A DNA stretch of 64,000 nt. Origin: Sphingomonas qomolangmaensis. Its GTDB lineage: Bacteria; Pseudomonadota; Alphaproteobacteria; Sphingomonadales; Sphingomonadaceae. The position numbers and the translations under genes are program-made. Below the pieces are notes generated by a model. The model made no database searches and was not told the DNA's origin. It saw only the letters and a list, made by a program, of their open reading frames with translations. Below are positions 48,290-56,994 of the stretch, one piece after another (position 1 is the first letter of the stretch; each line of letters begins with the position of its first letter). The DNA lies in the NCBI RefSeq assembly GCF_024496245.1, contig NZ_CP101740.1, forward strand, positions 434,001 through 498,000. Direction: 5' to 3'.

Positions 48290-50796
48290 GCGATTGGGGA
48301 ATCGCCTGGCGGCTGGCGCGGCGCGAATTGAGCCTGCGCTTTCGCGGGCTGCGGCTGTTGCTCGCCTGCCTGTTTTTGGGCGTCGGCGCGCTGGCGGCGA
48401 TCGGCAGCCTGACCCAGGCGATCGGCGGCGAGCTCGCCGCACGCGGCCAGACGATCCTGGGCGGCGACGTCGAGTTCGAGATTTCGCAGCGCGCCGCCGA
48501 CGATGCCGAACGCGCGGCGATGGCGCGGCTGGGCACCGTCTCGCAGAGCGTGCGGATGCAGGCGACCGCGGTCGGCGGCGATCCGGGCAGCCCGCGCATC
48601 GTGCCGATCGACCTGAAGGGTGTCGATCGCGAATATCCGCTCTATGGGCGGCTGACGCTGCGCGATGGCCGCAGCGTCGGCGCGCCCGATGCCGAGACGG
48701 TGTGGATCGCGCCGGCGCTCGCCGACCGGCTGCGCGTGGGGCAGGGCGATCGCTTCCGTATCGGATCGGCGAGCTTCACCGTCGGCGGGATCATCGCCCA
48801 GGAACCCGACCGATTGGGCGAGGGCTTCACCCTGGGGCCGGTCGCGATGGTATCGCTCGACGGCATCGCGCGCACCGCGCTCGTCCAGCCAGGCAGCCTG
48901 TACGCGACGCGCTACCGTATCCAGATGCCAGCCTCGCGCGATCCCAAGACCGTCGAGGAAGCGTGGAACAAGGCGTTTCCCGTTGCCGGCTGGGAAACCA
49001 AGACGCGCGAAGGCGCGTCGCCCAGCGCCGCGCGCTTCATCGACCGGATGGGGCAGTTCCTGCTGCTGGTCGGGCTGTCGGCGCTGGTGATCGCGGGGAT
49101 TGGCGTGGGCAACGGCGTGACCTCGTATCTCGCGGCGCGGCGCGGCAGCATCGCGGCGCTGAAAGTACTCGGCGCGACGTCGGGGGTAATCGCACGGGTA
49201 TATCTGTTGCAGATCGGTGTGGTCGCCGTGGCAGGGATCGCCGCCGGGCTGCTGGCGGGCGTGGTCGCGGTGCCGCTGATCGTATGGGCGGCGGGCGACG
49301 TCCTGCCGGTCGCGCCGGAATTCCAGGTGCAGTTGGTGCCATTGGTGCTGGCGGCTGCCTATGGCCTGCTGATTGCGCTGGCCTTCACCGCGCGCCCGTT
49401 GATCGCCGCGGGACGCGTGCCGGCCGCCGGGTTGCTTCGCGGCGTGATCGGGGAGCGTCGGGTGCCCTGGCGGCATTCGTTGCCCTGGGTGGGCGGCGCG
49501 GGGGCGGCGATCCTCGTGCTGGCGTTGGCGACCGCCGAACAGCCGTTGCTCAGCGCGGGCTTCCTTGCCGCCGTCGCTGCGGTCCTGCTGCTGCTGGCGG
49601 GCGTCGGCATGCTGGTGCGGCGCACCGCCGCGCGGCTACCTCGGTCGCGCCGGCCGCTGCTGCGGCTTGGCATCGCCGCGCTGCACCGTCCCGGATCGCG
49701 CACTGGCGCGCTGGTCGTCGCGCTGGGCCTCGGCCTGACGCTCTTCGTTCTGCTGGCGGCGATCCGCACCAGCATCGATAGCAATATCGCGAGTTCGGTG
49801 CCGCAGCGCGCCCCTGCGCTGTTCGCGCTCGACGTCCCGCCGCCGCGCGAAGCCGATTTCCGCGCGACGATCGCCGCGATCGAGCCGCGCGCGGTGGTGG
49901 CGACCGTCCCCGCGATGCGCGGCACCGTCACCGGCTATCGCGACGTCCGCGTCGCCGATCTCGAGGAACTACCCGAAGGCGCCTGGGCGCTTCGCGGCGA
50001 ACGCGGGCTGACCTATGCGGCGACCTTGCCCGAAGGCAGCGAACTCGTCGCCGGGCGCTGGTGGCCGCGGGATTATGCCGGGCCGCCCTTGGTGTCGGTC
50101 GACGAGCGGCTCGCCGAAGCGATCGACCTCAAGATCGGCGATCCGATCAGCGTCAGCCTGCTCGGGGTCGAACGCACCGCGCGGGTGGCGTCGTTCCGCA
50201 AGATCAATTGGGACACGCTGGGCTTCAACTATGTCCTGGTGTTCAGTCCCAACGCCATCGCCGATGCGCCGCATAACCTGGCGGCGACGATCGAGCTGCC
50301 CAAGGGGCGCGAGCGCGCGGTGCTCAACGCCCTGGTGCCGCGCTTCCCCTCTATCTCGGTGATCGAGGTCGGCGGGGTGCTGGCGCAGGTGCGCGACATC
50401 GTCGGCGCGATGGCGACCGCGATCGCGGCGGCGGCGTCGGTCGCGATCCTGGCGGGGCTCGCGGTGCTGGTCGGCGCGATCGCCGCGACGCGCGAAGCAC
50501 GGACCTATGACAGCGTGATCCTCAAGACGCTCGGCGCGACGCGCGGGCAGGTGCTGTGGGTGCAGGCGATCGAATATCTGCTGCTCAGCGCGATCCTTGC
50601 CGCGCTCGCGCTCGCGCTCGGCTTGGGCGGCGCATGGTATGTCGTGACGCAGTTGTTCAGCTTCGAATGGCTGCCCGATTATGGCGCCGTCGGCGCGACG
50701 CTCGCGGCGGGCGTAGTGGTGACCACCGTCATCGGCGTTCTGGGCGCATTGCCGGTGCTCAACGCCCGCCCGGCGCGGGCGCTGCGAGAGCTGTAG
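48286..50796 (+). CDS. ybbP: FtsX/MacB-like ABC permease, YbbP type
   Basis: The 836-residue protein starts with an N-terminal membrane segment (LRLLLACLFLGVGALAAIGS) and a large periplasmic MacB-like core domain (ILGGDVEFEISQRAADD). A three-helix FtsX block follows near 260-370, then extra helices, a second periplasmic domain and a final FtsX block (LAVLVGAIAATREARTYDSVILKTLGAT). This is the YbbP arrangement with ten segments. The complex probably extracts or moves lipids or hydrophobic molecules from the inner membrane; the substrate is not established. GTG at 48286 overlaps the ATPase stop. Confidence 0.9.
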   Translation: MSDWGIAWRLARRELSLRFRGLRLLLACLFLGVGALAAIGSLTQAIGGELAARGQTILGGDVEFEISQRAADDAERAAMARLGTVSQSVRMQATAVGGDPGSPRIVPIDLKGVDREYPLYGRLTLRDGRSVGAPDAETVWIAPALADRLRVGQGDRFRIGSASFTVGGIIAQEPDRLGEGFTLGPVAMVSLDGIARTALVQPGSLYATRYRIQMPASRDPKTVEEAWNKAFPVAGWETKTREGASPSAARFIDRMGQFLLLVGLSALVIAGIGVGNGVTSYLAARRGSIAALKVLGATSGVIARVYLLQIGVVAVAGIAAGLLAGVVAVPLIVWAAGDVLPVAPEFQVQLVPLVLAAAYGLLIALAFTARPLIAAGRVPAAGLLRGVIGERRVPWRHSLPWVGGAGAAILVLALATAEQPLLSAGFLAAVAAVLLLLAGVGMLVRRTAARLPRSRRPLLRLGIAALHRPGSRTGALVVALGLGLTLFVLLAAIRTSIDSNIASSVPQRAPALFALDVPPPREADFRATIAAIEPRAVVATVPAMRGTVTGYRDVRVADLEELPEGAWALRGERGLTYAATLPEGSELVAGRWWPRDYAGPPLVSVDERLAEAIDLKIGDPISVSLLGVERTARVASFRKINWDTLGFNYVLVFSPNAIADAPHNLAATIELPKGRERAVLNALVPRFPSISVIEVGGVLAQVRDIVGAMATAIAAAASVAILAGLAVLVGAIAATREARTYDSVILKTLGATRGQVLWVQAIEYLLLSAILAALALALGLGGAWYVVTQLFSFEWLPDYGAVGATLAAGVVVTTVIGVLGALPVLNARPARALREL

Positions 50797-50802
50797 CCGC
50801 GC

Positions 50803-52146
50803 TCAGGGCGCGACCATGCCGCGCGGCAGCTCCTCGACGGGGGGCAGCTCGCCGCGCATCGCCGCGTCGAACTGCGGCTTGTCGAGCGCATTCTCCCAGC
50901 GCGATACCACGACCGTCGCCACGGCGTTGCCGATGAAGTTCGTCAGGCTGCGGCATTCGGACATGAAGCGATCGACCCCCAGGATCAGCGCCATCCCCGC
51001 GACCGGCACCGACGGCACGATCGACAGCGTCGCCGCCAGCGTGATGAAGCCCGCGCCGGTGACCCCCGCCGCACCCTTCGACGACAGCATCGCGACGCTC
51101 AGCAGCAGCAATTGCTCGCCGATCGTCAGGTCGACATTGGTCGCCTGCGCAATGAACAGCGCCGCCATCGTCATGTAGATGTTGGTGCCGTCGAGGTTGA
51201 AGCTGTAGCCGGTCGGCACCACCAGCCCGACGATCGATTTGGGGCAGCCCGCGCGCTCCATCTTCTCGATCAGCGACGGCAGCGCGCTTTCGGACGACGA
51301 GGTGCCGAGCACCAGCAGCAATTCGGCCTTGAGATAACCGATCAGCTTGAAGATCGAAAAGCCGCACAGCCGCGCGACGCTGCCCAGCACGACGATCACG
51401 AACAGCAAGGCGGTGAGGTAGAAGGTAGCCACCAGCGCCGCGAGGTTGGCGAGCGTTCCCAGCCCATAGGCGCCGATCGTGAACGCCATCGCGCCGAACG
51501 CCCCCACCGGCGCCGCGCGCATGACGATCGAGACGAGCTTGAAGAAGACCGTCGAGACGTCCTCGAGCAGGCTCAGCACGCGCTCGCCCTTGTCGCCCAC
51601 CAACGCCAGCGCGACGCCGAACAAGATCGCGACGAACAGCACCTGCAGGATGTTGCTCTGCGTCAGCGCGCCGGTGAAGGTGGCGGGAATGATGTCGAGC
51701 AGGAAGCCCGTGAGCGTCGATTGCTGCGCCTTCGAGGCATAGTCGGCAACCGCCCCGGCATCGAGCGTCGCGGGGTCGATGTTCAGCCCCGCGCCCGGCT
51801 GGACGAGATTGCCGACGACCATCCCGATCACCAACGCGAAGGTGGAGAAGAACAGGAAATAGGCGAACGCCTTGCCCGCGACCCGCCCGACCGAGGCGAG
51901 ATCGCGCATCCCGGCGATGCCGGTGACGATCGTCAGGAAGATGACCGGGGCGATGATCATCTTGACCAGCTTGATGAAGGCATCGCCGAGCGGCTTGAGC
52001 GCTTCGCCCGTCGCGGGGTAGAAATGCCCGACCGCGACGCCGGCGACGATCGCCAGCAGCACCTGGGCATAGAGGTGGCGGTACCAGGGCTTGCGCGCCG
52101 ACGGCGTGAAGCTGTCGGCCAGCGGGGCGATCGTTGGGAGCGACAT
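50803..52146 (-). CDS. dctA: Dicarboxylate/cation symporter, DctA-like
   Basis: The 447-residue DAACS-family transporter has hairpin and substrate motifs [14 protein letters not shown] (serine-rich HP1), [22 protein letters not shown] (TM7) and [17 protein letters not shown] (HP2). [24 protein letters not shown] lies in TM8, where the Arg favours C4-dicarboxylates over glutamate. The N-terminus ([24 protein letters not shown]) matches DctA. It probably imports succinate, fumarate and malate. It converges on the ybbP-like gene with six bases between stop codons. Confidence 0.93.
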   Translation of the reverse strand: MSLPTIAPLADSFTPSARKPWYRHLYAQVLLAIVAGVAVGHFYPATGEALKPLGDAFIKLVKMIIAPVIFLTIVTGIAGMRDLASVGRVAGKAFAYFLFFSTFALVIGMVVGNLVQPGAGLNIDPATLDAGAVADYASKAQQSTLTGFLLDIIPATFTGALTQSNILQVLFVAILFGVALALVGDKGERVLSLLEDVSTVFFKLVSIVMRAAPVGAFGAMAFTIGAYGLGTLANLAALVATFYLTALLFVIVVLGSVARLCGFSIFKLIGYLKAELLLVLGTSSSESALPSLIEKMERAGCPKSIVGLVVPTGYSFNLDGTNIYMTMAALFIAQATNVDLTIGEQLLLLSVAMLSSKGAAGVTGAGFITLAATLSIVPSVPVAGMALILGVDRFMSECRSLTNFIGNAVATVVVSRWENALDKPQFDAAMRGELPPVEELPRGMVAP

Positions 52147-52252
52147 CGGTATCTTCCTAGACTGACCGCAATCATGCGGCGAGCCAGGCGATAGACGGCA
52201 TGGCGCGGAATTTTACCAGTGCGTGTCGGCGAACCGATCCAGCAGCGACACG

Positions 52253-52287
52253 AAAAAATGGCCCGCCGATACGCAACCGGCGGGCCA
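52253..52287 (-). terminator. Rho-independent terminator of the manganese catalase gene
   Basis: TGGCCCGCCG (52259-52268) pairs perfectly with CGGCGGGCCA (52278-52287) around a 9-base loop. On the minus strand the stem is followed directly by six T (52258-52253). It lies five bases after the catalase stop and before dctA. Confidence 0.92.
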
Positions 52288-52292
52288 GGGCA

Positions 52293-53240
52293 TTACATCG
52301 CGTCGGCCATCTTCACCGCGTCGTCGACATCGGCGGCAGCGCCCTTGTCGTCGCCGGTGATCCGGCCGGCGCCTGCCCCCGCGCCGAGATCGACCCCGGT
52401 GGTCGGATCGCCGGTCGGCACCGATGCGGTGCGCACGGCGAGCTTTTCGGCGGTCTTGGCATCGGCCTTGTCGAGGACGACCGAGGCCGAACCGTCGCCA
52501 TCATCGAACGGCATCGTCTGTTCGAGGTCGTCGATCCGCTCCCACTGCTCGCCCGAATTCCACGGGCCGTCCATATCGCCTTCGCCCTGCGACGTGTTGA
52601 CATAGACATTGGCGTATTTCTCGATCCCCGGCAGCTTGCCCGACGGGAAATTGTCCTCGATCGCGTAGAGCGCCTTTTCGAACGACTTCTGATGCGCGAT
52701 TTCACGCGTCATCAGGAAGCCCAGCGCGTCCTTGATGCCGGGATCGTCGGTAATGTTGATCAGCCGCTCATAGACGATCTTGGCGCGGCTCTCGGCGGCG
52801 ATGTTCGAGCGCAGATCGCACGTCGGATCGCCGCGGCTGTCGATATAGGCGGCGGTCCATGGCACGCCCGACGAGTTTGTCAGCGAGGGGCCGCCACCGT
52901 ACAGCAACGACTGGGTGTGGCTGTTGCCGCCCTTCGTCATCGACAGATACAGTTCTGCCTCTTCCATCGAAGCTTCGGCTAGTTGTGCCTTTGCGCCCTT
53001 GTTGAGCATCGCGACGATCGAGCCGATCACTTCGAGATGGCTGAGTTCTTCGGTCGCGATGTCGATCAACAGATCCTTGCGGCCCGGATCGAGTTCGCCG
53101 AGCCCCTGAGTGAAGTAACGCATCGCTGCCGCAAGCTCGCCATCGGCGCCGCCGAACTGCTCGAGCATCAGCGACGCCAACACCGGGTTGGGTTCAGCAA
53201 CGCGAACAGTATATTGCAGCCGTTTGTTGTGCATGAACAT
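52293..53240 (-). CDS. Manganese (non-haem) catalase
   Basis: The 315-residue ferritin-like protein decomposes hydrogen peroxide at a dimanganese centre. Expected ligands are Glu35 (GADGELAAAM), Glu65 and His68 (ATEELSHLE), then a Glu in NIAAESRAKIVYERL and a His in TREIAHQKSF. These match the five-ligand set of the Lactobacillus enzyme in order and spacing. The C-terminal 70 residues are acidic and Ala/Gly-rich, a common feature. A canonical EcfG-type promoter precedes it and a strong terminator follows, so it is a single-gene stress transcript. A second ATG lies two codons in. Confidence 0.95.
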   Translation of the reverse strand: MFMHNKRLQYTVRVAEPNPVLASLMLEQFGGADGELAAAMRYFTQGLGELDPGRKDLLIDIATEELSHLEVIGSIVAMLNKGAKAQLAEASMEEAELYLSMTKGGNSHTQSLLYGGGPSLTNSSGVPWTAAYIDSRGDPTCDLRSNIAAESRAKIVYERLINITDDPGIKDALGFLMTREIAHQKSFEKALYAIEDNFPSGKLPGIEKYANVYVNTSQGEGDMDGPWNSGEQWERIDDLEQTMPFDDGDGSASVVLDKADAKTAEKLAVRTASVPTGDPTTGVDLGAGAGAGRITGDDKGAAADVDDAVKMADAM

Positions 53241-53275
53241 CGGCAGGTTCCAGTTCTGTCAGGAGGTGGCAGAAG

Positions 53276-53300
53276 AACGGGTCGTCAACGGCGATGTTCC
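53276..53300 (-). promoter_or_regulatory. EcfG (general stress sigma factor) promoter of the manganese catalase
   Basis: On the minus strand GGAAC (53300-53296), 16 bases, then CGTT (53279-53276) is an exact match to the alphaproteobacterial EcfG consensus GGAAC-N16/17-CGTT. The -10 ends 35 bases before the catalase start. The rest of the gap 53241-53446 holds an AT-rich stretch around 53302-53345 and no other feature I can name. Confidence 0.8.
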
Positions 53301-53446
53301 GATGATTATATACCTAAAGTCGATAATTGATCTCGATCAGGACGATTTGCTGATGCGCCTAATGGGTCGGAGATATTTTTAGCGCATTTACAGCAATGTA
53401 GACATGTGATGTGCGCGCGGCGCGGATCGACGGACTGACCGTCGGC

Positions 53447-53881
53447 TTAAGGTGGAGCCGCAAGCGTTTCGAGCGTGATACCATCGGCTTGCCCGCCGAA
53501 CCATCGATCGATCGCCTCGCCGAAGATCGGGGAACCGCCCGCCGCGGCGAACAGCGTCAGCGAGGAGCGAAGCTTGAGCGCGTCGACAGCGCCGAACACC
53601 GCAGCAGCATCGGCGGGCTCTGGAAGCTGCTGCAGCGCCGAAACACACGCCAGCAGCCGCGGACCCAGCATCGGGTGCGCCAGATAGGCGATGGCTTCGG
53701 CGCGCGACGCGATCGCATAATGCTGCGCAATGTCGCTGCGGCCAAGCCCGGCGATCTGCGGAAAGATGAACCACATCCAGTGGCTCCGCTTTCGCCCCTC
53801 GCCGATCTCCGCCAGCGCGGTTGCATATACCTCGCGCTGCGCCAGCACGAAGCGATCGAGATTGAACCCGCCTGTCATCAT
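53447..53881 (-). CDS. DUF1810-family protein
   Basis: The 144-residue cytoplasmic protein fits DUF1810: FNLDRFVLAQREVYATALAEI, GRKRSHWMWFIFPQ, AGLGRSDIAQHYAIASRAEAIAYLAHP and a C-terminal DALKLRSSLTLFAAAG. The function of the family is unknown. I chose ATG at 53881 (MMTGGFN) because family members start a few residues before the DLxRFVxAQ motif. The frame is open 27 bases further upstream. It is divergent from the Crp/Fnr gene. Confidence 0.82.
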   Translation of the reverse strand: MMTGGFNLDRFVLAQREVYATALAEIGEGRKRSHWMWFIFPQIAGLGRSDIAQHYAIASRAEAIAYLAHPMLGPRLLACVSALQQLPEPADAAAVFGAVDALKLRSSLTLFAAAGGSPIFGEAIDRWFGGQADGITLETLAAPP

Positions 53882-54019
53882 TCGAGCCTCCCAGTCATTG
53901 CGGCGCAAAAAATGTCGGAACTTCGATAGTTAATCCGTTAGGGCGGGGTTGGTTGCTGCGAGCCCGCCTTTGTGCAACCCGCTTTAGCGCGATTTATCCG
54001 TCCCGATCGAAAGACGCCC

Positions 54020-54778
54020 ATGCTGATGAATCAAAGCCCGCTCGCCCCGATGGTGCGCAAGCTCGAACAATGGGCAACGCTCACCGACGTCGAACGTGAG
54101 GCATTGCTGGCGCTGCCCTATGTGCTGCAGTCGCTCGCCCCCAATGAGGCGATCATCAAGGAAGGCGATCGCGCGACGCATTCCTGCCTGCTGCGATCGG
54201 GGTTCGCCTATCGGCAAAAGCTCGTGCGCACCGGCGCCCGGCAGATTCTCGCGGTACATATGGCGGGTGACATGGTCGATCTGCAGAACTCGCTGTTGCG
54301 GATCGCCGATCACGGGGTGCTGGCGCTCACCGCGGCCGAGGTCGCCTTCATTCCGCGCGAAGCGGTGCTCGACGTGGCGTTCAAGCACCGCACGATCGGC
54401 GAGGCGCTGTGGTTCGACACGCTGGTCGATGGATCGCTGTTCCGCGAACGGATCGTCGGCATCGGGCGCCGCGACGGCGCCACCCGCATCGCGCATCTGC
54501 TGTGCGAGTTCGGCCTTCGGCTCGAGGTCGCCGGGCTGGGCAGCCACCATGAATATGAATTGCCGATGACGCAGGAAGAGCTTGGCGACTGCCTGGGGCT
54601 GACACCGGTACACGTGAATCGGATGTTGCGGATATTGTCCGACGAAGCGCTGATCGAACGCAAACAGCGCGCGGTCCGGATCGTCGATTGGGCAGGGCTG
54701 GTTCGGCGGGGCGATTTCGACGGCAGCTATCTGCACATGCGCTCCGAATGCGCGCGGCTTTGGAATCCGGTTTCCTAG
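54020..54778 (+). CDS. Crp/Fnr-family transcriptional regulator
   Basis: The 252-residue protein has an N-terminal cyclic-nucleotide-binding-like barrel (PNEAIIKEGDRATHSCLLRSGFAYRQKLVRTG) and a long dimerisation helix. A C-terminal winged helix follows (MTQEELGDCLGLTPVHVNRMLRILSDEALI). The N-terminal cysteine cluster of oxygen-sensing FNR is absent. The signal is therefore unknown; similar proteins are numerous in sphingomonads. Start choices are ATG at 54020 or 54026, or a GTG further upstream. Its stop codon shares CTAG with the convergent Usp gene. Confidence 0.88.
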   Translation: MLMNQSPLAPMVRKLEQWATLTDVEREALLALPYVLQSLAPNEAIIKEGDRATHSCLLRSGFAYRQKLVRTGARQILAVHMAGDMVDLQNSLLRIADHGVLALTAAEVAFIPREAVLDVAFKHRTIGEALWFDTLVDGSLFRERIVGIGRRDGATRIAHLLCEFGLRLEVAGLGSHHEYELPMTQEELGDCLGLTPVHVNRMLRILSDEALIERKQRAVRIVDWAGLVRRGDFDGSYLHMRSECARLWNPVS

Positions 54779-55626
54779 CGGATCAGCAACACCGGGGTGC
54801 GGACGGTGCGGATCATCGTCGTGGTCGTGCTGCCGACGATCAGCGAGCGCAGCCGCGAATGGCCATAGGCGCCCATCATCAGCATCGCGCCGGGTGTCGC
54901 CGCCACGATGTCGGCGATGACCTGCTCGGGTTTGCCCTTTTGCAGCGTGGTGGTCATCGCATGCCCGACGCTCAACTGCGCGGTAGCAGACTTGAGCGCG
55001 ATGCGATGACCGACATGTTCGCTGTCGGCCATCACGATATGCACCGGCAGCCCGGCCAGCAGCGGCGAATTGACCAGCCGTTCGAGCGCGCGATCGGCGG
55101 CAGGGCTGGCGTCATAGGCGAACACGATCCGCTCGGGCGGCCCGGCGGTGCGGCTGGCGATCAGGATCGGCTTGTTGCTGGCACGCACGACGCGTTCGAT
55201 CTTCGATCCGACATGGTCGATCGCGAATTCATGGCTGGCGCCGCGCTTGCCGATGACGACGATCCGCGCGTCGGCTTCCTGCTCGAGGATCGTCTCGACG
55301 ATGCCGCCCTGGCGGTGGAGCGCCCGCACCTCGGCGATGCCACTCTCGCGCAGCCGTGCTTCGCCTGCCTGCAGCAAAATCTCGCTTCGTTCGCCCTGGA
55401 AGCGCGCATCGGCGGCGTCGAGCTGCGCCAGCTCGGCGACCAGATCGGTCTTGGCACCCGGCCCGATCGCACCCGCCAGCGCGCTGCTCGCGGCATCCTT
55501 GCGCTGGACGACGTGGAGCAGTTCGACCGGCATCTCGAGCCGCTTGGCGGCCCAGGCGGCGAGGTCGCAGACCGCATTGGCGTAGCTCGAGGCATCGATA
55601 CAGGCGAGGATGTTCTGCAGGGTCAA
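54775..55626 (-). CDS. Tandem universal stress protein (UspA) domain protein
   Basis: The product of about 283 residues has two UspA domains. The first begins LQNILACIDASSYANAV and includes VVIGKRGASH; the second begins ERIVFAYDASPAADRAL and ends GAYGHSRLRSLIVGSTTTTMIR, a G-x9-GS-type ATP-binding motif. USPs protect against stress and may bind ATP. Start is uncertain: TTG at 55626 or CTG two codons later both lie behind the ribosome-binding stretch TAGGAG. A gene upstream is 134 bases away; that gap contains a 16-base perfect palindrome GCGCGATCGATCGCGC (55736-55751) and nothing else I can name. Confidence 0.88.
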   Translation of the reverse strand: MTLQNILACIDASSYANAVCDLAAWAAKRLEMPVELLHVVQRKDAASSALAGAIGPGAKTDLVAELAQLDAADARFQGERSEILLQAGEARLRESGIAEVRALHRQGGIVETILEQEADARIVVIGKRGASHEFAIDHVGSKIERVVRASNKPILIASRTAGPPERIVFAYDASPAADRALERLVNSPLLAGLPVHIVMADSEHVGHRIALKSATAQLSVGHAMTTTLQKGKPEQVIADIVAATPGAMLMMGAYGHSRLRSLIVGSTTTTMIRTVRTPVLLIR

Positions 55627-55760
55627 TCTCCTAATCGATCGCCGCGGGGTTGCGCTGGCGCCCCCGACCGGTCGAACCACGACGATAAAGGGGCTTTGGC
55701 ACGGGCTGGCGCCGATGCGCGTTCGGCCCTGCTATAGCGCGATCGATCGCGCGCGTCGGC

Positions 55761-56540
55761 CTAAAAGGACGGCTGGTCGGGGTCGCCGTCGCCAACCGGC
55801 GCGTGGATGCCACATTCCACCTTGTCCCACCCTTTCCAGCGGCCCGAGCGCGGGTCTTCGCCGGGGGCGACTTTGCTGGTGCACGGCGCGCAGCCGATCG
55901 AGGGGAAGCCCCTGGCAACCAGCGGATGCACCGGCAGATCGTGCGCGACGAAATAGTCGGTCAGGTCGGCCTGGGTCCAGGTCGCGAGCGGGTTGAGCTT
56001 GAGCCGCCCGAAATCGTCCGACGCATCGTGCTCGAAGCGCGGCAACGCACTGCGCGTCGATGCCTGGAACGCCTTGCGCCCGGTCACCGTCGCGTCGAAC
56101 CCCGCCAGCGCACGCGCCAGCGGCACGACCTTGCGGATTTCGCAACAGCCATCGGGGTCGTACGACCAGCGCAGCCCGGTCTCGTCGCGCTTGGCCAGCG
56201 TCAGCGGATCGGGGCGCAGGATACGCAGATCGGTCAACCCCAACCGCTCGACCAACTGGTCGCGGTACAGCAGCGTCTCGGGAAAATGCTTTTCGGTATC
56301 AAGGAACAGCACCGGCACGCTGCGATCGACGCTCGCGACCAGGTGCAGCAACGCCGCCGATTCGGCACCGAACGACGACACAATTGCTGCATCGCCGAGC
56401 ATCGCCTCGCCAAGCACGGCGCGCAGCATTTCCACCGTGTCGCGCCCGCGGAACAGCTCGTCCAGCCGGTGTGCGTCGGACGCGGTGAAGCGCGGACCGG
56501 TATCGATCCGGTCGATCGGGCGAAGCAGGGCATTAGCCAT
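55761..56540 (-). CDS. cysH: Assimilatory adenylyl-sulfate (APS) reductase
   Basis: The 259-residue enzyme reduces activated sulfate to sulfite with thioredoxin. SSFGAES (55-61) is the PP-loop. Cys132-Cys133 (GCCEIRK) and Cys217/Cys220 (GCAPCTS) are the CC...CxxC ligands of the [4Fe-4S] cluster, found in APS-type rather than cluster-free PAPS-type reductases. The catalytic Cys243 is in VECGIH. The ATG at 56540 overlaps the DUF934 gene. It is the last gene of the sulfate assimilation operon. Confidence 0.93.
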   Translation of the reverse strand: MANALLRPIDRIDTGPRFTASDAHRLDELFRGRDTVEMLRAVLGEAMLGDAAIVSSFGAESAALLHLVASVDRSVPVLFLDTEKHFPETLLYRDQLVERLGLTDLRILRPDPLTLAKRDETGLRWSYDPDGCCEIRKVVPLARALAGFDATVTGRKAFQASTRSALPRFEHDASDDFGRLKLNPLATWTQADLTDYFVAHDLPVHPLVARGFPSIGCAPCTSKVAPGEDPRSGRWKGWDKVECGIHAPVGDGDPDQPSF

Positions 56541-56994
56541 GCCGTAGCTTCCACACCGGCGCACGCCCATCGGCCGCCGATTGGTAGACATTCTGGTAGC
56601 GCGTCAGCGCGCGGTCGAGCACCGCAGCATCGATCGCAGCGGCGGGCGCGAAGCTGTCGAAACCGCAGCGGCGCATCAGCGGCAGTTGGTCGACCAGCAC
56701 GTCGCCCTCGGCGCGCAGTTCGCCGGTATAGCCAGCCTCGCGCAGCACTCGCGCCGCCGAATAGCCGCGCCCGTCGCGGAAGGTCGGAAAGCCGATCTCG
56801 ATCAGCGCGATCCGGTCGAGATTACCAAGCAACGCACGCGCGTCCTCGCCGGCTTCGATGCGCACGGCGGTGGCGTTCGATTGGCCGAGGAACGATTCCA
56901 GCGTCACCGCGGGCTCGTCATGCGGCTCGTCGTCGCGAAAGCGCAGCAGCGTCTCGCCGGTGCCCGCTTCGTTGGCGATGTCATGCAGGGCCAT
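56533..56994 (-). CDS. DUF934 family sulfur-assimilation protein
   Basis: The 153-residue protein matches DUF934: ALLGNLDRIALIEIGFPTFRDGRGYSAARVLRE, YTGELRAEGDVLVDQLPLMRRCGFDSF and a C-terminal RYQNVYQSAADGRAP. Members occur almost always between a cysI-like gene and cysH; a supporting role in sulfite reduction is assumed but unproven. Here it overlaps both neighbours (14 bases with the reductase, 8 with cysH). It has a single conserved Cys, too few to bind a cluster. Confidence 0.9.
   Translation of the reverse strand: MALHDIANEAGTGETLLRFRDDEPHDEPAVTLESFLGQSNATAVRIEAGEDARALLGNLDRIALIEIGFPTFRDGRGYSAARVLREAGYTGELRAEGDVLVDQLPLMRRCGFDSFAPAAAIDAAVLDRALTRYQNVYQSAADGRAPVWKLRHG

Noticed and set aside
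53917..53939. EcfG-like GGAAC...CGTT ahead of the Crp/Fnr gene
   Set aside because: The spacer is 14 bases, outside the 16-17 of functional EcfG promoters.
55736..55751. 16-bp perfect palindrome GCGCGATCGATCGCGC between cysH and the Usp gene
   Set aside because: Made of GCGATCGC/GATC words that are very common in this GC-rich DNA; a single occurrence is weak evidence of an operator.
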